From: Cynocephalus volans
Lineage: Eukaryota > Chordata > Mammalia > Dermoptera > Cynocephalidae
Direction: 5' to 3'
Length of the DNA: 64,000 nt
NCBI RefSeq assembly: GCF_027409185.1
Contig: NC_084460.1
Span: 147,172,569-147,236,568, forward strand
Part shown: positions 46,291 to 60,797 of the stretch, one piece after another
Layout of the letters: every line of letters begins with the position of its first letter
How positions within the stretch are numbered: position 1 is the first letter of the stretch
The notes under the pieces: model-generated
What the model was told of the DNA's origin: nothing
Databases searched by the model: none
Seen by the model: only the letters and a program-made list of their open reading frames with translations
Program-made: the position numbers and the translations under genes

Positions 46291-47349
46291 ATATGCCAAC
46301 ATATGATCTTATGATATTGCTTTCTTGAAATTGTGCATTCTCTAAATATGCAGAATGATTTCAAAAGCACAAAGAAAGTGACTTGCGTATTAGTGTACAT
46401 TCACATTACATTTATAAATAGCTTTAATCACCACAACTTTTTGGCCTGACTTTCGTCTTAGTTAATCACAACCAATTGCTGAAAAATACAAATAAGGATC
46501 AGCATTCAGTAATAATATTTGTTGCCTGCCCGTCAATCTTCAGTTTTTAATATCTGATGCATAATTTGTTTAGAATCTTCATAAAAGAATCTCCCATTTA
46601 TCATGTTTTCAGTGGCCACTTATTTTCATGATTTTATGAACTGTGGTGTCTTAGAATACTGAAACAAGTATATTAGTTTAACAAGCCACAATTACAGCTG
46701 ACTGAAAGAAAAAAATGATTTGCTAATACCATAGACAGCTGAAAAGCACTTCTGTCTAGATTCACATTCTCTTTAGAGACACTGAAATCAGATGATCTTT
46801 TAAAATTATTAAATTCTAGCTCTTATTCTGAAGACAGCTTTATAACTACTTAATGACTAAATAACAGACTATTTTGTCAACAGCATTTCAATTTCAAATC
46901 CAATGCCCCCCATTTATCTAAATAACCAAGCCCAATATTAAGCAAAATTTTGTCTCAGTGAGATGGATGACTTCGACTAAAGTATTTTGATGATTCATGT
47001 GTAGTAACTCTCTCCAGTGAACATCCACTTTGTTTTTTTTAAATTCTGGATAATAAAAAAACAGTATTTTATGAAGACATTTAAAAAGCACCTTTCTGAA
47101 AATAATACCAGTGAAGACATCTGAAATTACTCTCTACGTGAATTAGTGAACTTAGAAAAGCAATGATACTAAAACGTGGTGCAGTGCACAATTACTAATC
47201 ACTTCAAAATGTGGTGACAATTTGGAATTCTGCATTTTAATATTATACACATGATATCTCTTATTATTAATTACTATCAATTCACATTAATTACATATTA
47301 AAATGGACAATAACATAGTTCTTTCTTTTAAAAAATTTCTCCCATTTTA
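46291..47349. other. Anonymous AT-rich DNA
   Basis: No gene or repeat is recognised. Confidence 0.5.
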
Positions 47350-47455
47350 AAGCACATTAGAATCACCTAGGACAATTTAAAAAATAGTTATGATTAGGCT
47401 CTACCCCACATTATTTAAATCAAAATCTCAAGGGAAGTTGAACTTGATCACATTA
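47350..47455 (+). mobile_element. MER5B-like hAT fragment
   Basis: GCACATTAGAATCACCTAGG, ATTAGGCTCTACCCCACATT and AAATCAAAATCTCAAGGG follow the MER5B body. Confidence 0.6.
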
Positions 47456-48214
47456 ACTTTATCCTGCTTAACAACTTTATCAGTTTTGAGAGTGTCTATA
47501 TTCTGAAAAACATTTTTTCCATAGTATCAGAGACATTAAAATAAAATGCAGTTTATTTTAATTTTATTATTTCTGTAATAAACACTTTCATCATACATGC
47601 AATGTCATTTGTTATAATAATGTTAATATATTTCTAAAAAAGATTTGATATCAAAGGCACTATTTACTACCCAAGTTCTAAATTTCTAGGTGAACAGGAT
47701 AACTTAAGACAACTGTGACAACTAGTTCAATTGTTTTAGAACAATAATAAAAGGCTCACGGAACTACTACTTACTAATCGCTTCTAAAACTATTGGGACA
47801 GTTAAACAGGTTTGTTGATGAACAGATTTTTTTTTTTTTTTTTTTTTAGTTTATAAAATAAAGTCTTTCTGAATTTGTAAAATTTGAACTAAAGAACTTA
47901 TTACTATCCGAATTTGTGTACTGTTCAGTATTTGTCTTGGTCTTTTAAAGACCTTCCTTGGGGAAGTAAATTATCTATAAATAATTTTAGCATTTGGTGA
48001 AAAATCTTTGCCATATCTTAAACCAAAATGAATTGAAGTTGATAAAAGTATCAATTATAAAACAAAACAATGAAATCTGTAAAGGAAAAAGATACGTAAA
48101 ACCTTGGTGTGATGAACTTTCCCAGCATAATTACAAAAGCAACATCATGTTGGGCCTTGAAGAAGTGACTACACCATAGCCCCTTGATTCCTTTCTCTCT
48201 TCTCTTGGGCAGAG
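47456..48214. other. Anonymous AT-rich DNA with a T-run
   Basis: T-run at about 47828-47848. The ORF at 47994-48179 has no recognised motif. Confidence 0.5.
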
Positions 48215-48432
48215 AAAATGAATCATAGTCGTTAAGAGTGATATATTTGGTCAGACTGTTAGTTCTAGTCCTGGTTCTGCCATTTACCCAGCTTGAGACC
48301 CTGGGTATGTGTCTCAGCTTATCATTTCTAACGTAAGGACAATAAAAGTATTATTTCTTAACATAATTCTGAGAGGGGGAAAAATATTGCATGTCTAGCA
48401 GACTTTAAGTGCGCTATAAATGTTACTTTGTT
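48215..48432 (+). mobile_element. MIR, nearly full length
   Basis: In order: GTTAAGAGTGATATATTTGG, GTCCTGGTTCTGCCATTTAC, GAGACCCTGGGTATGTGTCT, CTAACGTAAGGACAATAAAA, AACATAATTCTGAGAGGG and GACTTTAAGTGCGCTATAAA, then TGTTAC. The tRNA-like head, core and tail are all present. Confidence 0.85.
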
Positions 48433-49559
48433 TTCTAACATTACTAAGATTGGCTGGATTTATCCATAAAGATAACTCTCTGAGTTCTACTCTCAGTATT
48501 CTGAATTTCAACTATTTATGAGGCTATCTTTTGAATTAATCTAAGGATTTTATCATATTCAGTTTTCCTGTATGAAGCATTTTATATTCAATTTCATTCG
48601 TTAAAATGTAATATTGAAGTATTTCATTTGTGGCCTTTCAAAGTATCTGTGAGAATCAGTTCATAGAGAATAAGATCATCCAATGTTTCATAGTAAATTA
48701 ATACACTGCAGATTTCAACACTTTGTCCTTTTTCATTGTATTAAGATAATTAAGCAGTGAGATAGCACAGAGTGTGAATCGTGTGGCATTTATTTACACA
48801 TGGTAGCTTATTACAGTCATGAGGCTGAAAGCTAAATGCTATTAGATGAGTGAAGTGTGAATTAGGCAAAGCTTGCCTGGGCTGGCAAGTCTAAGTGCAT
48901 GATGAAATGTGACTCATAAGATCAAATTAACATATGTATAAATGCTTTAAAATAATAAGGTGAATTAATGTCAGCAAAATCCATAGCTAAGGATTTTGTG
49001 ACTTTGAACAGTGTTAATTAAAACAGAAGTTCAGAATTCCTGTTAAAAATACAAACATTTGGGTTTTTTGTGAATTTGATTTTGTTGAAATTTATAACTT
49101 ATTTGGCTCTTATGTATGACTTATTAACATAGATATTAACATAACAATGTGTTAATTAGTTAAACCAATCTAACCAGTGGAGAGTTTAACAAATAGAAAG
49201 ACTTTAGTCTGCATGGTTTGCTTAATTTTTCTATAAACTTCTTTTAAATTTCTTATTCTAATACTCACCCAGAGTCAATATTATTCTGTTGTGTACCAGT
49301 CATTTTCAGGTACATGGCTACTGATAGCTTCATAGGTACTATTATGTATTGGTATCACACATTCTGTATTAGTACCTGTAGTCTAATGCTATACGTATAT
49401 TGTAATTTGTAAAATCTTCTATCCCTTTATTCTTATTCTCGTCTAGGATTTAGAAATGCCCTCAACATCTATATCCTCATTCAGTCTAAATCTCATATTA
49501 TACTACCATAAATAAAAAAGCATACGAAGAAATTTAGACAGTATTTTCTTTTTTTAACA
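48433..49559. other. Anonymous AT-rich DNA
   Basis: No gene or repeat is recognised. Confidence 0.5.
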
Positions 49560-52330
49560 TTTACTTATGCATTTTTGTAGGGGACAGTGTGTTGTCTCAA
49601 TACATGCACGTACTGCACAATGATTCACTTAAGGTACATGGCATAGTTTTGTACCTGTTAGTCCACCACTTCTTCCTGCCACTAGACAATATTTTCTGTG
49701 TTACTCTTTTAGCTTTTAAAATTTTGTTTGGATAAATAGAAATTATATTTCTCAAGAGAATTAACTCCATCCTTACATGATTTCAAAAGCAATCGTCACA
49801 CATGCAAACGCATACAAACTTTTCTCTTCTACCCTCATGCTATATACACATCAGACCACTGCTGAACACTTCCATAAGGAATTACCAAATACCCTTTACT
49901 CGCTTTCCCCTTATATTAACATCTTAAAGTCATAGAACATTCACAAAACTAAGAATTTGTCCTATGCTGTTAGTTAAGGTTCAGACGTGATTCGTACTGC
50001 AGCAGTTGTTCCACAAGTATTCCTTTTTCTGTTCATCAGCCCAATCCAGGACCCCACACGACATTTAGTTGTTGGGTCATTTTTAGTCTCCTCCAATTTG
50101 TGCCAGTTTTTCTGTCTTTCCTATTCTTATAGGACTTTAACATTTTGAAGATTGTTGATCAGTTAATTTGTAGAATTTCCTTCAATTTGGGTTTGTCTGG
50201 TGTTTTCTCATGCTGAGATTGATGTTACACATTATTGGAAGAATATAACAGAGGTGATAGATTCTCCCAGTGCATCATATTAAGTCAGTACATGATGTCC
50301 ACATGGATTCTTGTGATGTTAACTTTGATCACCTGGCTAAGGTGGTATCTGCCAGGATTCTCCACTGTAAACTTATTATTCTTCATTTTTCCCTTTGTAA
50401 TTACTCAGTATTTATGGGGGAGATATGTTGAGACTATGCTTTAACTTTCAGGGACTAATTTTAAAACCTTCCAACATTCATTAATTGAAATTCATATTTA
50501 AGGAAGAGTTGTCACTTCTTTCACATTTATTTATTGATTTTGTTATGCATTTTTAACAGTACGGACTCATAGTATTTCTTCTATACATTAGGTTATAGTA
50601 TAATACTATTGCTATTTGTTTTGTTGCTCAGGTTGCTCCAACTTTGGTCATTGGAGTCTCTTTCAGGTTGGTCCCTGTGCCTTTTCAGTAGGCCAATAGG
50701 CCCCTATCCTTCTTTTCATTTAACAATACTGTATCTCTTGATTTTTTGGCACCACAAGATGTTCCAGGCACATGTTGTATTTTCTCTGTCTCAGCCTTGG
50801 AATCATCCAGCTCTCCAAGGAATCTCAGTTCCTTTTATTGGAGAATGGTGTTTGTGAACTAAAGTCTGCGTGCTAGATGTATTCATTAATATTGACGTAT
50901 CGGCACATCTAGCTCATCTCAGTGAAGAGAGCTAGAAAACACATCTATGTATACTAATTCATGCTTACCAGGCACCTTTCTTTTGGTATTTATTTATCAG
51001 TATAAATGTTAAAAATGAGTCAATATTGATATCATCAACTCCAATCTAGCCCCACAGGGATCATTTTTGCTTTCTTCCATTTCTTATTTGTAACATTTTT
51101 ATCTGACTCTTATAATCTATGATTCATTTGCATATTTCTTAAAAAATAGTACACCATAAGTAGTTTTATAACTACTATCCCCTGTATGGAAAACAGATTT
51201 ATCAACCAGAGTGCAGTGTTTGCATACAATTCTTTTAGTCTTGGGTCTCATAGTATCAAGTAAAAACACTGTTTTCCAGAAATACTTAGGGCAGCACTTT
51301 TCTTGATCATTCCCTTAACTGCACTTGTGCTATTTGTAATACAATTAGAATAATTAGTCACAATTTCCATCTACCCCCTTTGTCTGCTTGATTTTTAAAA
51401 ACTATACATAGTAAAATTTACTTTTTTAAAAAATTCAGTTCTGTAGCTTTTGACAAACGCACTGTTATGTGGGGTCCAACACCACAGTTCCATACGATCC
51501 ATTCTTCAACCAAAAATTACCCACGCGATCTCTTTATAGACAAAGGCTCTCCTCAACCCTGGAAAACGAGAGATATCTTTTCCTGTGTACAATTTTGCCT
51601 TTTACAAGAGGTCATGTAAATGGAATCATGCAATATGTAGCCTTTGGATTTGGCTTCTTTCATTCAGCAAAATTGATTTAAAATTCATTTGTGTTTTTGC
51701 CTACATCAGTAGTTTATCTATTTACCTATTGAAGGATATATGTGGGCTATTTCTAATTTTTGATGATTATAGATAAACTGCTATAAATATTTGCATAAGC
51801 TTTTGTATGAACATGAGTGTTCTTTTATCCAGGATAGATACCTATAATAGGATCACTGAATCACAGGGAGGTATATATTTGACTTTATAAAAAATTGCCA
51901 AGTTGTTTTTTAAAGCGAGTATAGCATTCTTTGCCAGCTGCAACAGTCTCTTTTGCTCTGCATTCTCCTCATTGCTTGGTATTGCCAGTTTTGTCTCTTT
52001 AGACACCTTACAGGTATGTAGTGTTATCTCATTGTGACTTAAAATTGCATTTTTGTAATAATTATATTGAATACACTTTCATAAACTTATCTTCCATCTG
52101 CATATATATTTTTAGTAAAGCGTCAAGATCTATGGCCATTTTTTTGCATGTATATTGTTGAGTTTTGTGACAAATGCTTTGTCACAAGTAGAATAAAGAA
52201 ATGTTTTATCTTAGTTTCTGACTTTCCTTTTCATTCTTTTAACATTGTCTTTCACACACAATATTATTTTCAATTTTCATAAAATTCAATGTATAGATTT
52301 TTTAATGGATCATGCTTTTGGATTTGTATC
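49560..52330 (-). mobile_element. Old antisense L1 (L1M-like), 3' region
   Basis: The plus strand reads antisense 3' L1 text: ACATGCACGTACTGCACAAT near 49602, AGAATATAACAGAGGTGATA near 50241, TTTGATCACCTGGCTAAGGT near 50324, AATGGAATCATGCAATATGT near 51618, CTACATCAGTAGTTTATCTA near 51702 and TGACTTAAAATTGCATTTTT near 52036. The short ORFs across this stretch are shadows of the repeat. Confidence 0.75.
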
Positions 52331-52399
52331 TCCACTATTTTGTTAGAATATTTAACATATGGGGCTGTATATGAAACTTATTTTGGGGTTTGCTTTATG

Positions 52400-52828
52400 T
52401 GATGGGTCAAATGTGTCCCCCCCAAAACTCATGTGTTGGAAACTTGATCCCCCATATAACAGTGTTAAGGGGATAAGAAATGTTTATGATATCTGAGAAG
52501 TGGGGCTCTTGAGAGGTGATTGGATTATGAAGACTGTGCTCTTGGTAATGGATTAATCCATTCATGTAGTAATAAATTATCATGGGTGTGAACTGGTGGC
52601 TTTATAAGGAGCACATGAGAGAGCTCATGTCATCCTTTCCATACGATACCCTGCATTGCCATGGGACCCTATAGAGAGTTTTCAGCAAGAAAGTTCTCAA
52701 CAGATGTACCCCCTGGACCATGGACTGCCCAGCCTCCAAAAGTATAAGAAATAATTTTCACGTCTTTATAAATTACCCAGTTTCAGGTGTTTTGTTATAA
52801 GCAACAGAAATGGGCTAATACGTTTTAT
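52400..52828 (+). mobile_element. MaLR-type LTR (MST/MLT1-like)
   Basis: TGTGATGGGTCAAATGTGTC, CCATATAACAGTGTTAAGGG, GAGAGGTGATTGGATTATGA, CCATTGCCATGGGACCC-like text, GACTGCCCAGCCTCCAAAAG and AATTACCCAGTTTCAGGTGT, ending near AATGGGCTAATAC. It appears inserted within antisense old-L1 sequence. A TTATG flank occurs on both sides but is AT-rich. Same family as 3030-3412. Confidence 0.87.
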
Positions 52829-53850
52829 GTCTTGTGAGTGTATTTTTGTCTTGTCTTTTTGCATAACTCATAATGCTTGCTGTTGTTTTTAAAAATTGAA
52901 TGCTAGACATCTTGTGTAGAAGTGAGATACAGCAGTAAATAGTTCTGAGTCTTGGAAATGGGCATGCCTTTTGTCCTCTATGCTTCTAATGGTGGACATC
53001 TAAATTAACATAATTAGAAGTTGTGGCAGGTTTGATTTTGTTGTTGATCTGGTTTTCATTGTTCCTCAGGGTTTAAAAGCCTGTGGAAATAACTTGTATT
53101 TAGGGCAGGAGTTGGTTTAGCAGAGCAATGTCTGTTTGATTATGAGTTTTAGGTCTTTTCTTTGTTTTGTGCCTCAGAGAGATTTTTCTCTTTTTTCTCT
53201 TATTCCTCTCCTGCCCCTCTCCCAGTAATATTCTTGCTGTTACCTGTTGTTCCAAGTTTGGTATGGGAACTGTGGTGTTGGGTGCATGGCCTTGGTTGAT
53301 TTAATTAAACTTCAGTCTTAGACATGCAACCTCTCCTATTTCTCCAGAGATGTGGCCTTCTCTATCCACCTGCTCTCGTAGTGGGATCAGCATGCACTCT
53401 CCCTTAGGAACAGACTATTACTGTCCCCATGGTGTTCTCAACTCCCCAGCCATAATGAGTTTTCATCAATATCCTGGGAATGCTTACTGCCTCTCCTCTC
53501 CTGAAAGATTTTTATTCAATAGTAGATGCAAAGAGAATAGATCCAGGTGAAGTGTTTTTTTGCTGCCATAAGAAGAGCTGCTGTCAGAGATCCTAGGTCA
53601 ACATCATGGACACTTCTTAGGGTATATTCTTCTTCCTTTCTTTTATGAGAGCACCCAGTGGGGTTCCTAGAAAAAGAACCTGGTCTATAACACTCTTGGA
53701 CTTCATCAGATGTCACCTTTTATGGGGAACTCATATGTGTCAACCCCAGACACAACCTGCTCATATTTCCTTTGTCCCTGCAGGTGCAGTTCCTCTTTAG
53801 ATTTTGGGTCATTTGGACCATTTGGTGGTTTTACAATCCTAGGTCTTCAA
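52829..53850 (-). mobile_element. Continuation of antisense old-L1 3'UTR-like sequence
   Basis: AAAAATTGAATGCTAGACAT near 52890 and GGTTTAAAAGCCTGTGGAAA near 53069 resemble the antisense 3'UTR of old L1 elements. Identity from about 53300 to 53850 is weak, so the right edge is uncertain. ORFs at 53350-53550 and 53516-53716 have no recognised motif. Confidence 0.45.
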
Positions 53851-54480
53851 TATGTTTGAAAAATAAAATTCAAATTTAAAATTGGCGCACATCATTTGGT
53901 AAAGGCTAACATGCACAATCTGTCAATCCACCCCCAACCCATGAGAATGAGCCTTAGATCTGGAAAACTTCCTAACTGGGAGTTAAAGAGCCCTTGCAGG
54001 CTGTGCTGGACTTATTGCCTTGTATGTAAATAACTTTTCTCTGTTTCAGACTTGATGCATTGTTTGTTCTGTGAAAGTACAAGCTCAGGGGCCATCAAGC
54101 CTGCCAATAGCTTTCTGTATTTCATACAGAAACACATGGCAGGTCGGGGTCCTTCCATGACAACATGAAGTGAGATGGGTACTGTGCCCACTGGGGAGGG
54201 TATCCACAGGCTATGGGGGTATAACCCAATGCAAGAGGCTGAATCTGTGCACATTCCCCCTTTCCTCTTGCTGCACCTCTTGTGGATGGTGTCTGTTCTC
54301 AAAGCATGTGGTAATTTCTTCCCTGGTGCCCATGCTCATGTAATATTCTACTCTACACCACAACCTGGCCACCCAGTGAAGAGTGGGAAGCATCCTTTCC
54401 ATTGTAAGCTAGGGGCAACACTCTTCCCAGCTTTCTACACTGGGGGTCAGAATCCTGAACTTCAGGCACAATATTAATAG
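53851..54480. other. Unassigned GC-richer block
   Basis: More GC-rich than the flanks, with overlapping ORFs of 96 and 100 codons on opposite strands. I recognise no protein or repeat. It could be an unlisted LTR or an old retroposed piece. Confidence 0.35.
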
Positions 54481-57423
54481 TGCACATTTTTTCTAAAGTA
54501 CAGAATTTAATCGAAGCTTTCTTAATTAGAAAATTGTGATCATTCTTTAAGGTTTTTTAAATATAGTGTCAATGTAGAATTCAGCGTAAGATCTGAAAAA
54601 ATATTACTTTGGAATAGAATCATCATTTTTGACGGTTTTTCAAAATTAAAATTTTAAATGCAATAGAATGGACACAAACCAAGTAGTCTCGATTGTATAA
54701 ATAGGTTAAATTGTATGGAGGTGTTTCACTAACACAACAGTGATCACACATTTCCCAACTCCAATACATTAAACAGACAGATGTCATTCAGTCTGCAGTC
54801 AATCCTTGATTTTATTTTTCATGTTGTTCCCTGGATACAGCAAAGATTAAGGAAATACTATCTTCATCCTTGTCTTTGAAGCTCTATTTTGAAACTTTTT
54901 TGGGGGGGTCCCCTGGGAACTCCTTCGCACATAGTAGGCTTCTTAATTAGTTGAATTAATGGTATTATTACCAACAGACACTTTTACCCAAATATGAAAT
55001 TATTGATCTAAATAATGCTCTTCGGCCTTGCTGGAGCCTGGCATAGATTTGTGCTGGATGAGGGGCTGCTGAAGCTGCTACAGGCAGATTATTCACCCTG
55101 ACTTTATAGAAGAGCATAGCAGAAGAAAGTGGACCATAATCAATGAGGAAATTAAGGCATGAAGGAAGAAAAGTTGTGCTCTGCTTTGGATTAGAGGTAT
55201 AACCAAGTGGTATAGAAGAAAATGGGTCATAAAATCATAATCCAGGAGGAATGGCACCTGGAAATAATAGGCAGTATGAAGGAGGATAGGTAGTTGTTCT
55301 ATGCCAAAGCTGTTTATTTTTCAAGTCTGCTTAGGTCCTGGCTCTCATTTGGTGTCAGTTACATGTGGCAAATTCAAGACAAGTAGTTGACTAATGAACT
55401 GTGCCAACACAGGCACGCCAGCTCTGAAGATGGCCATGCTCTCTCTACCTCAGATAACTTCAAGAAAAAAAAAGATCAAATGAATTAAGATTGATCTTTA
55501 TATATTATTTCAATTAATAACTTTGTGAAACATTTTTTCTGATTTCTGAATATTACTAAGCTGCTGTGCATCACATCTTTGTCTAATTTTACTGTTTTAT
55601 TTTAAAAAATTCTTTGGAATTTTGGAAACTTATTACTTTCAAATAATAAATGAGAATTCATCTTGATAATCCAACTCTAATTTTATTCAGCAATAAAACA
55701 ATTTATACTTTTGATACTCACCCAAAAGTTAAATGCTAAATGACACCTTTTACTTTTGGGGGGAGCATTAAAAATAGTGGAATTTAAAAAGTCCAAATTT
55801 TGGCCCAAAGTTTTTGTAATGATACAAGTGAAGTAAGCGTTTAATTTTCAATATTGATTCTGAATTATTAGTCAAGTATAGTTTATTCATTGTTGCACAT
55901 TCCCAAAAATTTCTAAAGAAAACTCATAGCATAAAAATACCACATCTACTTATCTGTATATTTCAAAATTGGAGCAGGAAAACAAGGATAATCAATGGCC
56001 AGTGATTGGAAAAGCAAATCCATATTAAAGTATGAATTAATGATCTATGCCGTTAAACTACTGTATAATGAATTGGATTTGATAGCATTTAGAAAGCTAT
56101 GTATAGCAATCTGGGTATGATTCACATTTTAATATTGATGGCAAATATTTTTGCAGTAAAATATGTGTGAAAATGGGGAAGAGCCTATTAAAGATACATG
56201 TAAAAAAAAGTTGATGACATTTGGAAAATGGCTTGATAACTATGATTTTCTTGGAAAGCTCTTCCTTTTATACTTGAAAATTAGGATGAGAAGTCAGATT
56301 ACAAAAAAAGCTATTAGTTTCTGACACATTGTTTTGAATAGCTCTGATGGCTTTAAAAAAGGAGACCTATGTTAGATGTACATAGCAGCTTAAATAATAA
56401 ATGAAAGAATCAAAAGAATGTGTACAATAAAGGATTGAAAAACCAACATAAATTATAAATTATGTTTCTGGACATTATTGAAAAAAATGCTCCTCCAGGG
56501 TTAATGGCTATATGGGTTCAAATAATATACAAAGAATAATTATAATATGCCTTATTTTTATGGATATATTAATTTATAAGTTTAGTTGTTGTGAGCATTA
56601 AAACATATATTAATTAAAAGATGACAAGTTTTCTAGGACATAGTGAAAATGTCTCAATGGTAAAGAACAGAAGTCTCCTCCCTAAAATAATTTTTTACTT
56701 CTTGAACAAATTTATATTTACAATTGATACTATGTGTTACGTATTTAATTTATATAATTGATAAGCCTATAATTCCAAGCCTATTACACAGATATTTTAA
56801 AAGAAAAACTATATATAGTCATATATATTTTATATTACTACTTAAAATATATTCTGTAAAATCTAAATATAATTGAGATCTAATACCAACCATAATCTAT
56901 TTTTTAAATGTATGAATAATATAATTCTGAGAGCCAGAATTCTACTTAATTAATTTTCTCATCGAACCCCTAATTCCACTTCACTTTCCCCATAGAAATT
57001 TTTTCTAAAACATTTTGTTTGAAATTATTTTTTTGATCATCCTCTTATTTTCTTGCAACACCAACAGTCTAAAACTTAAAAAGTTGAGTTAATTTTAGAA
57101 TTATTTTGCACAAAATTTATCAAAATAACCCAAACATTATACTTTTTGATGAATAATTATGAAGTACAAAATGTAAATTCTGATTGAAGACATACTTCTT
57201 AAAGCCCTGGATGGGGCTTTAAATTTTATATTAAAATACATTCTAATTAAAGAGATCACTGTTAAAGGAAATGATTTTTTAGTTTTTTTAAACTTAAAAA
57301 TTTCATTCAGTGCTTTGAATTCCTTCTCAGCAACATGCTAAGAAACACATAGTGATCTATCATCAGAATTATTTACAATAATTTCACCTGGCAACTCAAT
57401 GAGTTTTTAATTTGGTTGATAGC
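54481..57423. other. Anonymous AT-rich DNA
   Basis: About 2.9 kb with no long ORF. A G8 run occurs near 54902. The stretch 55020-55450 is slightly GC-richer but not identified. Confidence 0.5.
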
Positions 57424-57434
57424 AAATAATAATA

Positions 57435-57472
<38 letters not shown>
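57424..57472. repeat. (AAT)n microsatellite
   Basis: About sixteen AAT units with one AGT interruption. Confidence 0.92.
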
Positions 57473-60400
57473 GGAAATCACCTGATTGGCTAATGGAGCC
57501 ATTACTTAATCAAATGTTGAATATTATTGAAACTAAATTATATCTATACTGATAATCAATAATTTTGATATATTCAATTAGAAAGCATTTAATGAGTTCC
57601 TGTTAGCATCAGTTACAATGCTTAGCCATCTTTTTCTGCAAGATAACTAATGTAATAGGAAACTTGATACTTTTGTGAAAAGGTAGGGAAAAAGTAAGAG
57701 GACAGTATAAAGGAGAGAAGGACAGGCACAGGAGACACAACTTCCCCCTTCCCCCACCCACAACAACTATCCAGGTTATAAGCTATCTTATGCAGATTTT
57801 TTTAAGGAACATTAAAAATGACAAAATGAGGACAAATCCAAATGTATGCAATGTAGGCAGAGTGAAATTTATCAAAAATGTGTAATAGTTTGAGGAAATA
57901 AAGAGGAAAAATAACTGAATTCATGATTTTAAAAGCATTCTTAAAAGACCCGGAAGGAAAATACATTCAAAATTATAAAAGTAATAGCAGAAAGACATCA
58001 GTAAATTGTTAGCAATATAATAGAAAAATAGGCAATGAAGAAAGGAAGTTTTTTGCTATGATGACTAAAAGAGACAAGACAGTGGCAAATTACAATATGC
58101 TAAATACCAGACAGCTGCCCAAAAGGCTACCCCCCCCCACACACAAAATAAACAAAAATGAAAGTTAAGATAAGAATGCGACTTTTATTTCTCTGAGATG
58201 GGAGGGAACTGATGAAACATGGTTATTATCCAAGTGCTTCTGATGGTGTCAGCACTTCCGCATTCTTCCTACATTTTGTAGTATTGTAGTGAGCCATCTC
58301 AGGATCAGAGAAGTCATCTACTAAAGGATAATAATCCTTTTTACTTTAAAAACAGATTAATTATAATTTCAAGAGATGTATTTATAAATCAGATTGCAAT
58401 ATAGTTTAAACAAGAAGCACAGAGAAAAAATATATAGAGATACTATACAGAGATTATCAAATGTATAATAATTTATCAGAAATCAAGTAATGTTGTATCT
58501 TAATAATGATTTGAAGACTATTTAGTTCTAAAGCTTTTAGCATGTAAAATTAAAATAGAGTTCAATGAAATGCTAATTATAAACTTACATTTTTTTTAAC
58601 TACTAAGGAATGTGGGAAAAGAAGCAGCTTTAGAGGAAATCAATACTGATTTTATAAATAAAAATTAAAAATTAGAAAATTTAAGCTTACAAAAAAAGTG
58701 AAAATAATAGATTGGCAAAAACAAGTTTGCATCATTCAGCAGTTACGGAATGATGTAGGCATGTGAATACATAAAGATTCTAATAAATGAATGAATGGAC
58801 AAATACTGCGTTTTGGAATATGAACTGCATAAAGACAAAGACATTATTTTATGCACTGCTGTATGCTCACCTGTAAAGAGAGAATATGACAATAGAAAAG
58901 CATTCATCATATAGTTGCAACTTCTTCATTTAATAAAACACAACATTTTCAAAAAGGTTTTTCATGAATGAAATAGTTCATTCACTTAATCTATGCCCAT
59001 CTCTTTTAAAAAAATGAGTTAAACCAATAAACATTTTATTAGTATTTAGTGTTATTTCTTCAAGAGTTTTTGTTATATTTAATAAAGGTAAATATTTGAA
59101 AATATTTTTAATATAATAAACTATATTAATATACCCAAATAATTGTAAAGTATCAGAATTCAATTTTATTATTACTTATCTATAACATAATAACCAGACT
59201 ATCAAGATATGCCGTTTTACTGTTCAGAGGATTATTTACTATCAACATGCATTAAGTTAGATTTTAAATTCCAGACCAATCTCTAAAACCTGAATGCAGT
59301 TCTGTTATAAAAAGAACTTAGAGTAAGAAATGAGGCAATTCTATTACTAACATTAGTAAAACTGAGGAAAATTTAACTAAAAGAAAATGAAGAATGGAAA
59401 TTACACTATTACACAGCATACATTATTATAAAACTGTAAAATGTTAACCATTATTTTACCATGTTCTAAACAATATCAATTGTACCATTTCTGTAACTTA
59501 GACATTTTAGAATATTATGAAATCATTTTAACAAAAAATAAGTTATTTAGTGAGCCTATTTGTTAGTGTAAAATGTTGCTTTTTTGAATACTATTTCTCA
59601 GTATAAAACCACTAAACGAGTTTCAGGTAATTTGTTATGTTCTGATGAATATGCTTTCAGTAAACACTCTTTACTAATCTTCAACAATTAACAATAATGG
59701 CCCGAAGACACAAAATTTAGATTCTAATGAGACATGCATTACAAAATGTTTAGAATTTAGGTTTACTGTAGCTCTCATAAAACTTGTTGAAAATAATTTA
59801 AATTTTATAATTTGAAAATTAATGTGTCATGAGAATATTTTTTATCTTTTTGGAAATGAAATTGTTTATATTCTCTCTCCTGAACATGGATAATTTTAAC
59901 AAAATAATCTTTTCATGGAAATATTTATTTAGGAAATAAAAGAAGACGATTCATTTGTAGACACTCATCTTACATTTTTACTTTTATCGTTACCTGAAAA
60001 GGGGAAACATAAGAAAATTGTCCAGAACCCGTATAAATACAGAAATTATTTTTGCTGAGGTTGTGATTTAAAACTCTATTTTCTCCTTGCTGACTATTGT
60101 ACAAAAATATATACATATTCATATATAGATAGTTCTGCACATATCACAAAGCAACCTAGCATCTTAGAATGGACAAGGGTAAATTCTTATTATTTGTTGG
60201 TATTTTCTAACTGCAAGAACTAGTGTTATTTCTTCACTTTGCTGATGGGAAATCTCCTGAAATTAAATACTTGAAGTATAGTGTGTGATTGTGACACATT
60301 TTATCCGCCTAATAAGATAAGAAACTGCAAAGAATTGAGAAATTGATTTTGCCAAGTTTTAACTTAATGAAAAACAACCTGGTTTCAATCACACCGGAAG

Positions 60401-60730
60401 ATGAGAGATAGAGATTGCTTATTAAGACCTACATAGGTTGGAAGTCAAGTACCTTTCTGTCTTTGGAGATAACATGTAACTGGAGAGAGTGGTCTGTAAC
60501 AAAAACAAAACAACCCCCCCCCCACCCCATCAACAGGAAAGACATTGTTAGGCCAGATGTGTATTATGAAATTTGCCAATATGTCAACATCAGGAAATCA
60601 CATCAGAAGCCTCATATTGCGTTTACTTTCTAGCACAGCTAAACAAAAGACAGTCTGTTTATTTGCATATTTTTTTAATGAGCAAAAAGATATTTCTGGA
60701 TATCCAAAACTTATTGCTTTCTAAATATGT

Positions 60731-60732
<2 letters not shown>
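57473..60732. other. Anonymous AT-rich DNA
   Basis: No gene is seen. It contains a C9 run near 58131, a weak L2-like piece at about 58825-58880 and a C10 run near 60514. Confidence 0.5.

Positions 60733-60796
<64 letters not shown>
60733..60796. repeat. (CT)n microsatellite
   Basis: About 31 uninterrupted CT units. It creates a spurious Ser-Leu repeat in the 128-codon ORF that crosses it. Confidence 0.97.
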
Positions 60797-60797
<1 letters not shown>

